64,000 nt of DNA, from positions 2,568,241 to 2,632,240 of the forward strand of contig NZ_LK391969.1 in NCBI RefSeq assembly GCF_000939975.1, written 5' to 3'. The notes under the pieces are model-generated. The model made no database searches, was not told the DNA's origin, and worked only from the letters and a program-made list of their open reading frames with translations. Position 1 is the stretch's first letter. Every line of letters starts with the position of its first letter. This DNA is from Pseudomonas saudimassiliensis (GTDB lineage: Bacteria > Pseudomonadota > Gammaproteobacteria > Pseudomonadales > Pseudomonadaceae). The position numbers and the translations under genes were made by a program. Of the stretch, positions 36,321-44,624 are shown piece after piece.

Positions 36321-37453
36321 TGGCGGAGGACAGCGGCCAGGAACGCACAGAAGACCCCACGGCGAAACGCCAGAAGGAATCCCGCGAGAAAGGCCAGGTG
36401 GCCCGCTCCAAGGAGCTCAACACCCTGGCGGTGGTGATGGTGGCCGCGGTCGGTCTGCTGATGTTCGGGCCGGCGATGGCCAGCAAGCTGATGGACCTGA
36501 TGGTGTACAACTTTGCCATCGAGCGCGAAGCGCTCTACAGCACCGACACCATGGGACTGCACCTGCTGGCGTCGATCCGCCAGGGGCTGAGCGTCATCGG
36601 CCCGCTGTTCCTGCTGCTGTTGATTGCCGCCCTGGTGGGCCCGGTCATGCTCGGCGGCTGGCTGTTCAGCGCCAAGCTGTTGGCCCCCAAGGGCGAGCGA
36701 CTCAATCCCCTGGCGGGGCTCAAGCGCATGTTCTCGATCAAGGCGCTGGTGGAACTGCTCAAGGCCATCGGCAAGTTCCTGGTGGTCCTGGCCATGGCAC
36801 TGACGGTACTCCACCTGCGCACCGACGACCTGCTGGCGTTGGGCAATGAAACGCTGCCGGGAGCAATCTTTCATAGTGGCTGGGTGCTGGGCACCTCCCT
36901 GTTGTTGCTGGCCTGCTCGCTGATCCTGATTGCCGCGGTGGATGTGCCCTTCCAGATATGGGATAACAAGCAGAAGACGCGCATGACCAAGCAGGAAGTG
37001 CGTGACGAGTACAAGGATTCCGAGGGCAAGCCCGAGGTCAAGTCACGGATTCGCCAGCTGCAGCGGGAAATGGCCGAACGGCGTATGATGGGCGAGGTGC
37101 CCAAGGCCGACGTGGTGATTACCAACCCGAGCCATTATGCGGTGGCGCTGAAATATGATCCGGTGCAGTCCGGCGCCCCGGTGGTACTGGCCAAGGGTGC
37201 AGACTTCCTGGCGCAGAAGATCCGCGAAGTGGCCACCGAGCACAACATCATCGTGCTGGAATCCCCGCCGCTGGCACGGGCGGTGTACTACAGTACCGAA
37301 CTGGATCAGCCCATTCCCGCCGGGCTGTACCTGGCAGTGGCGCAGGTGCTGGCCTACGTTTACCAGGTGCGCCAATTCCAGGAAGGCAAGGGCAAACGCC
37401 CCGGGCCCATGCCCGAGCCGCCGATTCCCGAGGATTTGCGCCGGGATGAATAG
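36320..37453 (+). CDS. flhB: Flagellar export switch protein FlhB, with NPSH in place of NPTH
   Basis: FlhB of 377 residues. The opening GQERTEDPTAKRQKESREKGQVARSKELN and four transmembrane helices (about 32-52, 90-110, 140-160, 185-205) lead to the cytoplasmic autocleavage domain. The cleavage motif at residues 269-272 reads NPSH (AACCCGAGCCAT), where almost all FlhB/YscU proteins have NPTH. Ser keeps the hydroxyl, so self-cleavage after Asn is probably retained. Last flagellar gene in the window; usually flhAF, fleN and fliA follow elsewhere. Confidence 0.96.
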   Translation: MAEDSGQERTEDPTAKRQKESREKGQVARSKELNTLAVVMVAAVGLLMFGPAMASKLMDLMVYNFAIEREALYSTDTMGLHLLASIRQGLSVIGPLFLLLLIAALVGPVMLGGWLFSAKLLAPKGERLNPLAGLKRMFSIKALVELLKAIGKFLVVLAMALTVLHLRTDDLLALGNETLPGAIFHSGWVLGTSLLLLACSLILIAAVDVPFQIWDNKQKTRMTKQEVRDEYKDSEGKPEVKSRIRQLQREMAERRMMGEVPKADVVITNPSHYAVALKYDPVQSGAPVVLAKGADFLAQKIREVATEHNIIVLESPPLARAVYYSTELDQPIPAGLYLAVAQVLAYVYQVRQFQEGKGKRPGPMPEPPIPEDLRRDE

Positions 37454-37490
37454 GCCCGGCAGCTAACCCTCATTCAACAGGAGCAGATTG

Positions 37491-38207
37491 ATGACTGACA
37501 GTTCACGGGTGTCGTTCTTTGCGGTCGTGGCCGCGGCCTTGCTGGCGCTGGCACTGGCGTTCATGGCGGTGAGTATCAAGACCGGTCTGCTGCAGTTTCG
37601 CGATGCCGACCGGGTGGTCAGCGTCAAGGGCCTGGCCGAGCGTACCGTGGCGGCGGACCTGGCGCTGTGGCCGATCAACTTCACCGTCATGGGCGATAGC
37701 CTGGATGTGCTCCAGAGCGACATCGAAACCCAGCAGGACCTGATCCGCTCCTTCCTGTTGCTCAAGGGCTTCGCTGAAGCGGACCTGCAGCTGTCGATGC
37801 CCAAGATCACCGACCAGCATGCCAACCTCTACGGCTCCAACATGCCGCCGCAGCGGTACCGCGCCGAGGTTACCGTGCTGGTGCGTACCAGCGATATCGA
37901 CAAGGTCCGCAGCGGCATGCAGAGCGTAGGCGAACTGGTAAAATCCGGCGTGGCGCTGACCCAGAGCTACGAGCACCAGCCGCAGTTCATCTTCACCCAG
38001 CTCAACTCGATCAAGCCCGAGATGATCGCCCTGGCGACCCAGGAGGCGCGGGCGGCGGCTGACCAGTTCGCCCGGGACGCCGGCGCCGAGGTCGGCAGCA
38101 TCCGCCGCGCCTCCCAGGGTTACTTCTCGATCGAGGATGTCGACCCCTATACACCGGAAACCAAGAAGGTGCGGGTGGTCACCAGCGTCGACTACAGCCT
38201 GCGCTGA
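37491..38207 (+). CDS. SIMPL-domain (DUF541) protein
   Basis: Predicted membrane-anchored periplasmic protein of 238 residues. An uncleaved hydrophobic segment (residues 7-28) precedes the SIMPL domain (VSVKGLAERTVAADLALWPINFTVMGD; RYRAEVTVLVRTSDIDKV; VDYSLR at the end). Family role unclear; related proteins are linked to oxidative stress or outer-membrane homeostasis. The ATG at 37491 follows AGGAG. It lies 37 bases after flhB and could share its transcript. Confidence 0.85.
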   Translation: MTDSSRVSFFAVVAAALLALALAFMAVSIKTGLLQFRDADRVVSVKGLAERTVAADLALWPINFTVMGDSLDVLQSDIETQQDLIRSFLLLKGFAEADLQLSMPKITDQHANLYGSNMPPQRYRAEVTVLVRTSDIDKVRSGMQSVGELVKSGVALTQSYEHQPQFIFTQLNSIKPEMIALATQEARAAADQFARDAGAEVGSIRRASQGYFSIEDVDPYTPETKKVRVVTSVDYSLR

Positions 38208-38322
38208 ATCCTGGCCCGATTGTCGGTTCATCCAGCCCATCAATAAGCGCTGCGGGAACCTGACAGTCGCGCGCTCGCGTAATAGACTGGCCCATCCGAT
38301 TTTTGAGTGAAGTGGTCTGTCG

Positions 38323-39186
38323 ATGACGTTGTTACCCTGGTCCCATTCCTGTTCTGCCGGTTTTACCCTGCGTGGCTGGCACAGCCCGCCGAGCGGCAAA
38401 CCCCTCCTGCATTTCATCCATGGCAACGGCTTCTGTGGCCGCACCTACGAGCCGATGCTGGCACTGCTGGCCGAGGATTTCGACCTGTGGCTGTGCGATA
38501 TGCAGGGCCACGGCGACAGCGACCATGGCGGCCCCTTTCTCGGTTGGAACCGCAACGCCGAGCTGGCGGTGGAAGCCTTCGTTGCCGGCAAGGTGATCTT
38601 TGGCGACGTACCGCGCTACGCCCTGGGGCACAGTTTTGGTGGGGTACTGACCAGCCTCATCGTGGCTGCCCATCCCAAGATGTTCACGCGCGTCGTCTTG
38701 CTCGACCCGGTGCTGTTTCCGGAGCAGGAAATGGTCAAGCGGCGCTTGCTGGGTTGGCTGCTGCCCAACCCGCTGGCGGACGGCACGCGCAAGCGGCGCG
38801 CCCAATGGGAGGATCGCCAGGCCGCTTTCGCCAAGTTGCAGGGCCGGGGGATTTTCCAGGGCTGGGAAGACGCGGCCCTGCGCGCCCATGTAGAGCACGC
38901 GCTGCGTGACGAGCCGGGGCAGGGGGTGGTGCTCAAATGCTCACCTGATCGCGAAGCCGAGATATTCGAATCCGCGCCCCGGGGGCTGTGGCGGTCATTA
39001 AACCGGATCAAAACGCCGGTGCGGCTGATTCATGGCGACAAGACCTATCCCTTCGTGAAGCAGTCCGCGGCGCGGCTGTTGGCAAGGAATGTCCACGTAA
39101 CGGTAGAGGAGGTGCCTGGCGGGCATTGTTTCATGCAGGAGAATCCGCAAGGGGCGGCGCAGAGGGTACTGGCGTTCTTGCTTTGA
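38323..39186 (+). CDS. Alpha/beta hydrolase
   Basis: Cytosolic alpha/beta hydrolase of 287 residues. The oxyanion motif HGNG (residues 33-36), the nucleophile elbow GHSFGG with Ser104, and a late His in VPGGHCFMQ complete a plausible triad with Asp in LIHGDKTYP. The substrate is unknown; MhpC-like and lysophospholipase-like enzymes share this pattern. It stands alone after the SIMPL gene, with 115 bases between them. A repeat-rich gap follows. Confidence 0.82.
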   Translation: MTLLPWSHSCSAGFTLRGWHSPPSGKPLLHFIHGNGFCGRTYEPMLALLAEDFDLWLCDMQGHGDSDHGGPFLGWNRNAELAVEAFVAGKVIFGDVPRYALGHSFGGVLTSLIVAAHPKMFTRVVLLDPVLFPEQEMVKRRLLGWLLPNPLADGTRKRRAQWEDRQAAFAKLQGRGIFQGWEDAALRAHVEHALRDEPGQGVVLKCSPDREAEIFESAPRGLWRSLNRIKTPVRLIHGDKTYPFVKQSAARLLARNVHVTVEEVPGGHCFMQENPQGAAQRVLAFLL

Positions 39187-39202
39187 AGTGGCGGTCAGTT
39201 AC

Positions 39203-39224
39203 GGTACGAGCTGGTGCTCGAACC
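39203..39224. repeat. 22-bp dispersed repeat, copy 1
   Basis: The 22 bases here, with core CGAGCTGGTGCTCGA, are identical to 48451-48472, nine kilobases away. A shorter version lies near 49389-49404. The opposite arm seen at 48496-48510 is missing here. Confidence 0.7.
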
Positions 39225-39300
39225 TCCCAGGGGCAAGACTGTGCCACGGTCCAGCCAATACCATAGCGGGAGTGTCCCTCAGCCCCACCCAAGTCAAAAA

Positions 39301-39413
39301 GACGGTGTTGGGCAGTTGCCCTTGGCGAACCGTGTGCGGCCAGGGACGGCCGCACACGAGCGCCATGGATGGCACGGGTGCGTGTTCGCCAAGGGCAACT
39401 GCCCAGCGCCGTC
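39301..39413. repeat. Nested inverted-repeat element
   Basis: The 30 bases at 39301-39330 and 39384-39413 are inverted repeats with 28 matches. Inside them CGTGTGCGGCC (39331-39341) pairs perfectly with GGCCGCACACG (39348-39358). The result is a long two-tier hairpin between two stops, with no gene in it. A similar design occurs at 62456-62550. Confidence 0.75.
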
Positions 39414-39422
39414 GGATACCAG

Positions 39423-39575
39423 CCGTGCCGCCCAGACGACTCCCCGAGCGACCAACCCCAACCGTGCCGCCCAGACGACTCCCCGAGCGACCAACCTCAA
39501 CCGTGCCACCCAGACGAACACCCGAGCGACTAACACCGACCAGGCCGCCCAAAACAAACACCTGAGCTTGCCCAG
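39423..39575. repeat. 39-bp tandem repeat, four units
   Basis: Units start at 39423, 39462, 39501 and 39540. The first two are nearly identical (CCGTGCCGCCCAGACGACTC opening); the third and fourth are progressively degenerate. The period is a multiple of three, so frames stay open on both strands with a 13-residue periodic sequence, but no ribosome site or family supports a gene. Confidence 0.8.
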
Positions 39576-39655
39576 ACTGACACCGAGCGTGCCCGGAGGG
39601 CGCCGCAGTTACCCTGACGCTGTGCCCAGCGGCGTTCCCACCGCCGGGCACGAAG

Positions 39656-41086
39656 TCAGGCCGCGACTATCACATCCCCATGGTTCTCAGGCTCGATCAG
39701 CGCCTGGTGCAAGGCAACCACGGCCGCGTCGTAGTCTTCCTCATTGATGATGCACTGCATCTCCACCTGCCGGATCGACTGGTGGATGGCCTGGATGCTG
39801 ATATCCGCCTTGGCTAGCGCCGCCACGGTCTTGGCCAGGATGCCCTTGACCTTGAGGTCGGAGCCGATCGCCGAGACGATGGCGATATTGTGCAGATGCA
39901 CCTCGGCCATCGGGTAGCGCTCCTTGATCAGGCGGATGGCGCGAGTCAGCGCCTTGCGTGAGCCGGACGTGTAATAGGTGATGCTGTTGGCATCGGAATC
40001 CTTGTTTACCACGTACAGCTTCAGCTGCTTGAGCAGGCGAGTGATCTCGATGTCGTAGCCGACATCACCGAGCATCTCCTGGTCGAATACCTCCAGCCCG
40101 AAAACATCCTTGCGCCCGGCGATGATCTCCACACAGGGTTTTTCGCTGCAATAGTTCTGGCTGATGGTAGTGCCGCCATGGTCCGGCTCGAAGGCATTCT
40201 TGATGCGCAGCTGAATGCCGGCACGGCGCAGGGTGCGGGCGGCCTTGGGGTGAATGGCCTCCATACCCAGGTTGGACAGCTGATCGGCAACATCATAGTT
40301 GGTGCGGCCGATGGTCACCACCTTGTCTACGCCAACCTGGTTCGGATCGGCGCTCGACAGGTGATATTCCTTGTGGATGATGGCCTCACCGGCGCCCGTG
40401 CTGGCGGCAATCTGCGCGAAAGTGATCTCGCTATAGCCGCGGTCGAAGGTATTCATCAGACCTTCGCTGCAATGGGTATAGCCGGTGGCAACGACCAGCT
40501 CACGGCTCAGGTCGATGCCGGCGAAGCTGTCGGCGATCATGTCCTGGAACGCCTTGGGCTCGCTCTGGTTCCAGCCGGTCAGATCAACCAGGCGCGCATT
40601 CACGCCGTTCTTCTTCAGCGCCAGTACGGTATTGAAGGCGCTGTGCGCCTCGCCCAGGGAGGCGAGCATTTCGCGCACCTTCATCAACTGGCCATCAAGC
40701 TGGAAATGACCATAGGAGCACAGCTGTTGCAGGTTGAGCATGCAATCGCGGGCGTCGTTGATACGGCCGGTAATAAAGCGGTCGGCCGCCTGACGCTCGT
40801 ACTCTCCGGAAAACAGCTCGGCGTTCTTTGCCAGCATGCTGGCGCGTACCTGCTCCAGGTTCTCCAGCCAGGCATCCTCACTGTGGGCATCGGCGAAACG
40901 TTCGTAGACGCCGGGCTCGCCGCTCTTCTTGTGCTCCAGCAACAGGTTGGTCATACCGCCGTAGGCGGAGACCACGAAGATGCGGTTGTACAAGTCGCTA
41001 TTGCGTCGCTCACCAATGAAAATGGTGTTCAGTACCTCATCGAAGCGGCTCATGGATGTGCCGCCGATTTTCTCTACTGTGTGCAT
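39656..41086 (-). CDS. ask_ect: Ectoine-specific aspartate kinase
   Basis: Aspartokinase of 476 residues from the Ask_Ect branch linked to ectoine operons. It makes aspartyl phosphate, the first step toward aspartate semialdehyde and diaminobutyrate. The nucleotide-binding opening VEKIGGTSMSRF differs from the usual VQKFGGTSV, as in this subfamily. The catalytic domain includes TGYTHCSEGLMNTFDRGYS; two ACT domains occupy about residues 325-470. It lies 40 bases after ectD on the same strand and is the last gene of the operon. A dedicated, probably feedback-resistant kinase would secure precursor under salt stress. Confidence 0.93.
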   Translation of the reverse strand: MHTVEKIGGTSMSRFDEVLNTIFIGERRNSDLYNRIFVVSAYGGMTNLLLEHKKSGEPGVYERFADAHSEDAWLENLEQVRASMLAKNAELFSGEYERQAADRFITGRINDARDCMLNLQQLCSYGHFQLDGQLMKVREMLASLGEAHSAFNTVLALKKNGVNARLVDLTGWNQSEPKAFQDMIADSFAGIDLSRELVVATGYTHCSEGLMNTFDRGYSEITFAQIAASTGAGEAIIHKEYHLSSADPNQVGVDKVVTIGRTNYDVADQLSNLGMEAIHPKAARTLRRAGIQLRIKNAFEPDHGGTTISQNYCSEKPCVEIIAGRKDVFGLEVFDQEMLGDVGYDIEITRLLKQLKLYVVNKDSDANSITYYTSGSRKALTRAIRLIKERYPMAEVHLHNIAIVSAIGSDLKVKGILAKTVAALAKADISIQAIHQSIRQVEMQCIINEEDYDAAVVALHQALIEPENHGDVIVAA

Positions 41087-41126
41087 AATCCCGGTTCTTG
41101 TATGAATGTGTTTGGGTGCCAGATGT

Positions 41127-42044
41127 CTACAGATATTGCTGGGGACCTATGTCCAGAGGCTCGACAGGCCCGCGCTCGGCCACGAACTCGGGGCGCGGCG
41201 GCATGCCGTCGAAGGGCTCCACAGGCTTGTTGCCTACATGGTTGTAGACGAAGAACAGGTTGCTGCGCGGGCTGGGAGCAATGTTGCTGCCGGAGCCGTG
41301 CAGGGTATTGCAGTCGAACAGCACGACGCTGCCCGCAGGACCTGTGGCCTGTTCGATACCGTAGCGGTCGACCATCTCCCGCAGACTGTCCTCATCGGGG
41401 ATACCGAATTCCTGGCGGCGCAAGGACTGCTGGTAATGGTTCTCCGGGGTCTGGCCGACACAGCTGATGTAATGCCGGTGGGAGCCGGGGATCAGCATCA
41501 GGGGGCCATTCCACGGGTGGTTATCGGTCAGCAGTATCGAGCAGCTGATGGTGCGCATGCGCGGCAGGCCATCCTCGGTGTGCCAGGTCTCGAAGTCGGA
41601 ATGCCAGTAGAATTCCTGGCCCTTGAAACCGGGTTTCAGATTCAGCCGTGACTGGTGGACATAGATATCACCGTCCAACAGGTAGCGAACCAGCCCGGCG
41701 GTGCGTTCGTCCCGGGCAACCCGGGCGAACAGCTCGTTACTGCGGTGAATGGCGAACACCGACCGCAGCGCACCACTGTTGGGCTCGCGGATTGCGGTGG
41801 GGGATTCCAGCACTGCCGGATCCTCACCCATCCGCGCCAGCTCGTCCTTGAAAAGCGCCACTTCCGCAGCGCTGAAGACGTTGGGGAGGACCAGGAAGCC
41901 GTCGCGCTCGAAGCGCGACAACTGCTCGGCACTCAATGGTGCGTTCTGGGCATCCGTACGCCAGGCGACGGGATCCAGACGTTCCTGCCAGCGGGGATGA
42001 GTGTGCTGGCGTGACGGGTAAAGGTCAGCTTGCACGGTAGACAT
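41127..42044 (-). CDS. ectD: Ectoine hydroxylase
   Basis: EctD of 305 residues, an Fe(II)/2-oxoglutarate dioxygenase that converts ectoine to 5-hydroxyectoine. The iron triad is present as His148 and Asp150 (FYWHSDFETWH) and His249 (CNTLHGSGSN). The signature between residues 144 and 160 and the PGSHRHYISC segment agree with EctD proteins. Family length is about 300. It follows ectC after 24 bases. Hydroxyectoine protects against desiccation and heat as well as salt. Confidence 0.97.
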   Translation of the reverse strand: MSTVQADLYPSRQHTHPRWQERLDPVAWRTDAQNAPLSAEQLSRFERDGFLVLPNVFSAAEVALFKDELARMGEDPAVLESPTAIREPNSGALRSVFAIHRSNELFARVARDERTAGLVRYLLDGDIYVHQSRLNLKPGFKGQEFYWHSDFETWHTEDGLPRMRTISCSILLTDNHPWNGPLMLIPGSHRHYISCVGQTPENHYQQSLRRQEFGIPDEDSLREMVDRYGIEQATGPAGSVVLFDCNTLHGSGSNIAPSPRSNLFFVYNHVGNKPVEPFDGMPPRPEFVAERGPVEPLDIGPQQYL

Positions 42045-42068
42045 GTTTTCTCCTGGTGTTGTGGTGTC

Positions 42069-42461
42069 TCAATCGCTCAAATCAGCGGGGTAAACCCCAT
42101 TTTCATCATGTACTTCGCGGCCGGTCAGCGGCGGGTTGAAGACACAGGCCATCTTCATGTCCTCGGTGCCGCCGCGCAGCAGGTGCTCATCATGCTGGTC
42201 GAGCAGGTAGAGCGTGCCGGGTTCGATCTTGTAGACCTTGCCGTCGGCCACGGTTTCAATTTCGCCGTTACCGCTCATGCAGTACACCGACTCCAGGTGG
42301 TTCTGGTAGTGGATGTGCGTCTCGGTGCCGGCGTAGATAGTGGTGATGTTGAAGGAAAAGCCCATCTTGTCTTCCTTCAGGATCATCCGGGTGCTATCCC
42401 AGGTCTCGGTCACTACCTTGCGTTCGGATGCTTCACAGTCTTTCAGGTTACGTACGATCAT
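42069..42461 (-). CDS. ectC: Ectoine synthase
   Basis: EctC of 130 residues, a cupin that cyclises N-gamma-acetyl-diaminobutyrate to ectoine. The N-terminal [31 protein letters not shown] and the cupin motif [24 protein letters not shown] are diagnostic. [15 protein letters not shown] supplies later metal and substrate residues. It lies 14 bases after ectB. Confidence 0.97.
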   Translation of the reverse strand: MIVRNLKDCEASERKVVTETWDSTRMILKEDKMGFSFNITTIYAGTETHIHYQNHLESVYCMSGNGEIETVADGKVYKIEPGTLYLLDQHDEHLLRGGTEDMKMACVFNPPLTGREVHDENGVYPADLSD

Positions 42462-42475
42462 GTTCTGGTGATTCC

Positions 42476-43762
42476 TCAGGATGCTTTATGTTGCGCGCCG
42501 GCCGCCATGACTTTGGCGAAGGCGGCGTCGAGAATGGTCATGGCCTTGTCGATCTGTTCCTCGCTGATGGTCAGCGGGCACAGGCACTTGACCACCTGGC
42601 TGTGGTTGCCACTGGTCTCGATGACCAGGCCGTTCTCAAAGGCTTCGGCACAGATGGCGGCGGCAGTGTCGCCGTCCGGGCAGCTGATGCCGATCATCAT
42701 GCCGCGGCCCTTGACGAACAGGGAGTCGGGGCCGTGGCGACGCACGATCTTCTGCATGCGCTCGCGGATCAGCGCGCCCTTGGCCTTGACGCTGGCAGCG
42801 AATTCTTCGCTGGTCCAGAAATGTTCCAGGGCAGCGGCGGCGGTGACGAAGGCATGGTTGTTACCGCGGAAGGTACCGTTGTGCTCGCCCGGCTCCCACT
42901 GGTCCAGCTCGCGGCGCATGACCACCACGGCGAAGGGCAGGCCGAAGCCGCTCAGGGATTTGGACAGGGTGATGATGTCTGGCTTGATGCCCATTTCCTC
43001 GAAGCTGAAGAAGGTGCCGGTACGGCCACAGCCCGCCTGGATGTCGTCAATGATGAGCAGCATCTCGTGTTTGCGGCAGAGCTTTTCCAGCTTGCGCATC
43101 CAGTCGGCGGAGGCAGCGTTCAGACCACCTTCGCCCTGGACCACTTCGACGATTACGGCGGCGGGCTTGTCCACGCCACTGCTCGGGTCGCTGAGCAGCT
43201 TGTCCATCATCGAGATGGTGTTGACCTTGTCACCGAAGTAGTTGGCGTAGGGCATGCGGCTGACATCGGTCAGCGGCACGCCGGCGGCGCCGCGGTGATG
43301 CTGGTTGCCGGTGGCAGCCAGGGCGCCAACGGTGCAGCCGTGGAAGCCGTTGGTGAAGCTGATGATATTGCTGCGGCCGGTTACCTTGCGCGCCAGTTTC
43401 AGCGCAGCTTCAACCGAGTTGGCACCGGTCGGGCCACTGAACTGCACTACGTAATCGCCCAGGTTGCGCGGCTCCAGGATCACCCGGTGGAAGGTCTCCA
43501 GGAAGCGCTCCTTGGCGGCCGAGTACATATCCAGGCCGTGGGTCAGGCCGTCATGTTCCAGGTATTCGATCAACGCCTTCTTCAGGACCGGATGGTTATG
43601 GCCGTAGTTGAGCGTGCCGGCGCCCGCCAGGAAGTCGATATAGGACTTGCCTTCACGGGTAATGAGCTCGGCGCCGCGGGCCTGGTCGAAAATGACCGGG
43701 AAGGAACGGCAGTAGCTGCGAATACCGGATTCGTGTTGTTCGAACTGATGGAAAGTGTTCAT
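42476..43762 (-). CDS. ectB: L-2,4-diaminobutyrate transaminase
   Basis: EctB of 428 residues, a class III PLP aminotransferase. It uses glutamate to convert aspartate semialdehyde to 2,4-diaminobutyrate. Conserved pieces include [29 protein letters not shown] and the PLP lysine in [15 protein letters not shown]. Length matches EctB (about 420-430). It overlaps ectA by four bases (ATGA), and ectC follows closely. Confidence 0.97.
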   Translation of the reverse strand: MNTFHQFEQHESGIRSYCRSFPVIFDQARGAELITREGKSYIDFLAGAGTLNYGHNHPVLKKALIEYLEHDGLTHGLDMYSAAKERFLETFHRVILEPRNLGDYVVQFSGPTGANSVEAALKLARKVTGRSNIISFTNGFHGCTVGALAATGNQHHRGAAGVPLTDVSRMPYANYFGDKVNTISMMDKLLSDPSSGVDKPAAVIVEVVQGEGGLNAASADWMRKLEKLCRKHEMLLIIDDIQAGCGRTGTFFSFEEMGIKPDIITLSKSLSGFGLPFAVVVMRRELDQWEPGEHNGTFRGNNHAFVTAAAALEHFWTSEEFAASVKAKGALIRERMQKIVRRHGPDSLFVKGRGMMIGISCPDGDTAAAICAEAFENGLVIETSGNHSQVVKCLCPLTISEEQIDKAMTILDAAFAKVMAAGAQHKAS

Positions 43763-44289
43763 GCAGTCTCCTGGCTATCAAGTTTGACTGGTATGGCAAA
43801 AGGACCGGCGCGATACAGCACTTCGTCATCATGCTGGCCGTTGAAATGGTGAGCCCGGCTGAACAGCACCTCGGTGCTGGCGGTAACGCCCAACTGGCGG
43901 AAGGCCTTGGCAAACAGGGCTTCGGAAGCGCCGTTGCCGGGTGAAATGGTGGTTTCCAGCCAGCGTACGCCGTGGGCGGCGGTGCGCTCGATCAGCGCCA
44001 TCAACATGCCGATGCCCAGGCCCTGACCGCGCATGCTGTCGTCGACGGCAACTTGCCAGACGAACAGGGTGTCGGGGCGCTCCGGTGGGCAGTAGCCGGA
44101 AATGAAACCGACCAGCTCGCCGCTCTGGTTTTCAGCGGCAATGGAGGTGGCGGAAAAGTGAGTGCACTGCAGCAGGTTGCAATAGACGGAGTTGGTGTCC
44201 AGTGGCGGGCAGCGCTCGATCAATTTGTTCAGCGCGTGGCCGTCGGTGGGTCGCGGACGGCGTAGCGTAAAAGCGTTGGAAGACATCAT
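43759..44289 (-). CDS. ectA: Diaminobutyrate acetyltransferase
   Basis: EctA of 176 residues, a GNAT enzyme that acetylates 2,4-diaminobutyrate at the gamma-amino group. The LRRPRPTDGHALNKLIERCPPLDTNSVYCNLL opening and the acetyl-CoA loop (RGQGLGIGMLMALI) are typical. The coding start may be the first or second ATG; AGGAA is better spaced for the second (44286). It is the first gene of the operon ectABCD-ask. No ectR regulator gene lies beside it. Confidence 0.97.
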   Translation of the reverse strand: MMSSNAFTLRRPRPTDGHALNKLIERCPPLDTNSVYCNLLQCTHFSATSIAAENQSGELVGFISGYCPPERPDTLFVWQVAVDDSMRGQGLGIGMLMALIERTAAHGVRWLETTISPGNGASEALFAKAFRQLGVTASTEVLFSRAHHFNGQHDDEVLYRAGPFAIPVKLDSQETA

Positions 44290-44319
44290 TTCCTGATATT
44301 TACTTGTAGATTCATTTTT

Positions 44320-44349
44320 ATGATAGGCACATCCAAAAAAAGTTCACAA
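44320..44349 (-). promoter_or_regulatory. Sigma-70-like promoter of the ect operon
   Basis: On the minus strand TTGTGA, an 18-base spacer with a T7 run and TATCAT form a plausible promoter about 30 bases upstream of ectA. It fits the AT-rich, salt-inducible ect promoters of related bacteria. The rest of the gap to speA (44350-44624) shows no other clear element. Confidence 0.5.
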
Positions 44350-44624
44350 CCGTTGATCTTCGTGGCTTAGGGGTTAGGTAGGCGGCCATATTAATACTTA
44401 CAGGTGTTATATATTTGTCATGAGTTGCGCTCCAGCCCCCTCAGCTCAAGTGTTACGGCGGATCGGTGGCGGCAGCCTCGGCGAGCCCTGAAAAGGGCAT
44501 TTAGGGCCGGTAAAAATTTGTGAAATTAATTGTGAATCGCGGCCCTCGACGGCTTCGTTTCCAGATATGCGGGAGAAACTGGTTTATCCTGAGGTCCATT
44601 GCACAAGTCCCTAGGAGTTATTTC

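Noticed and set aside
39199..39747. Open frames on both strands across the 39-bp tandem repeats
   Set aside because: They arise because the repeat period is a multiple of three; no start signal, signal peptide or known fold.
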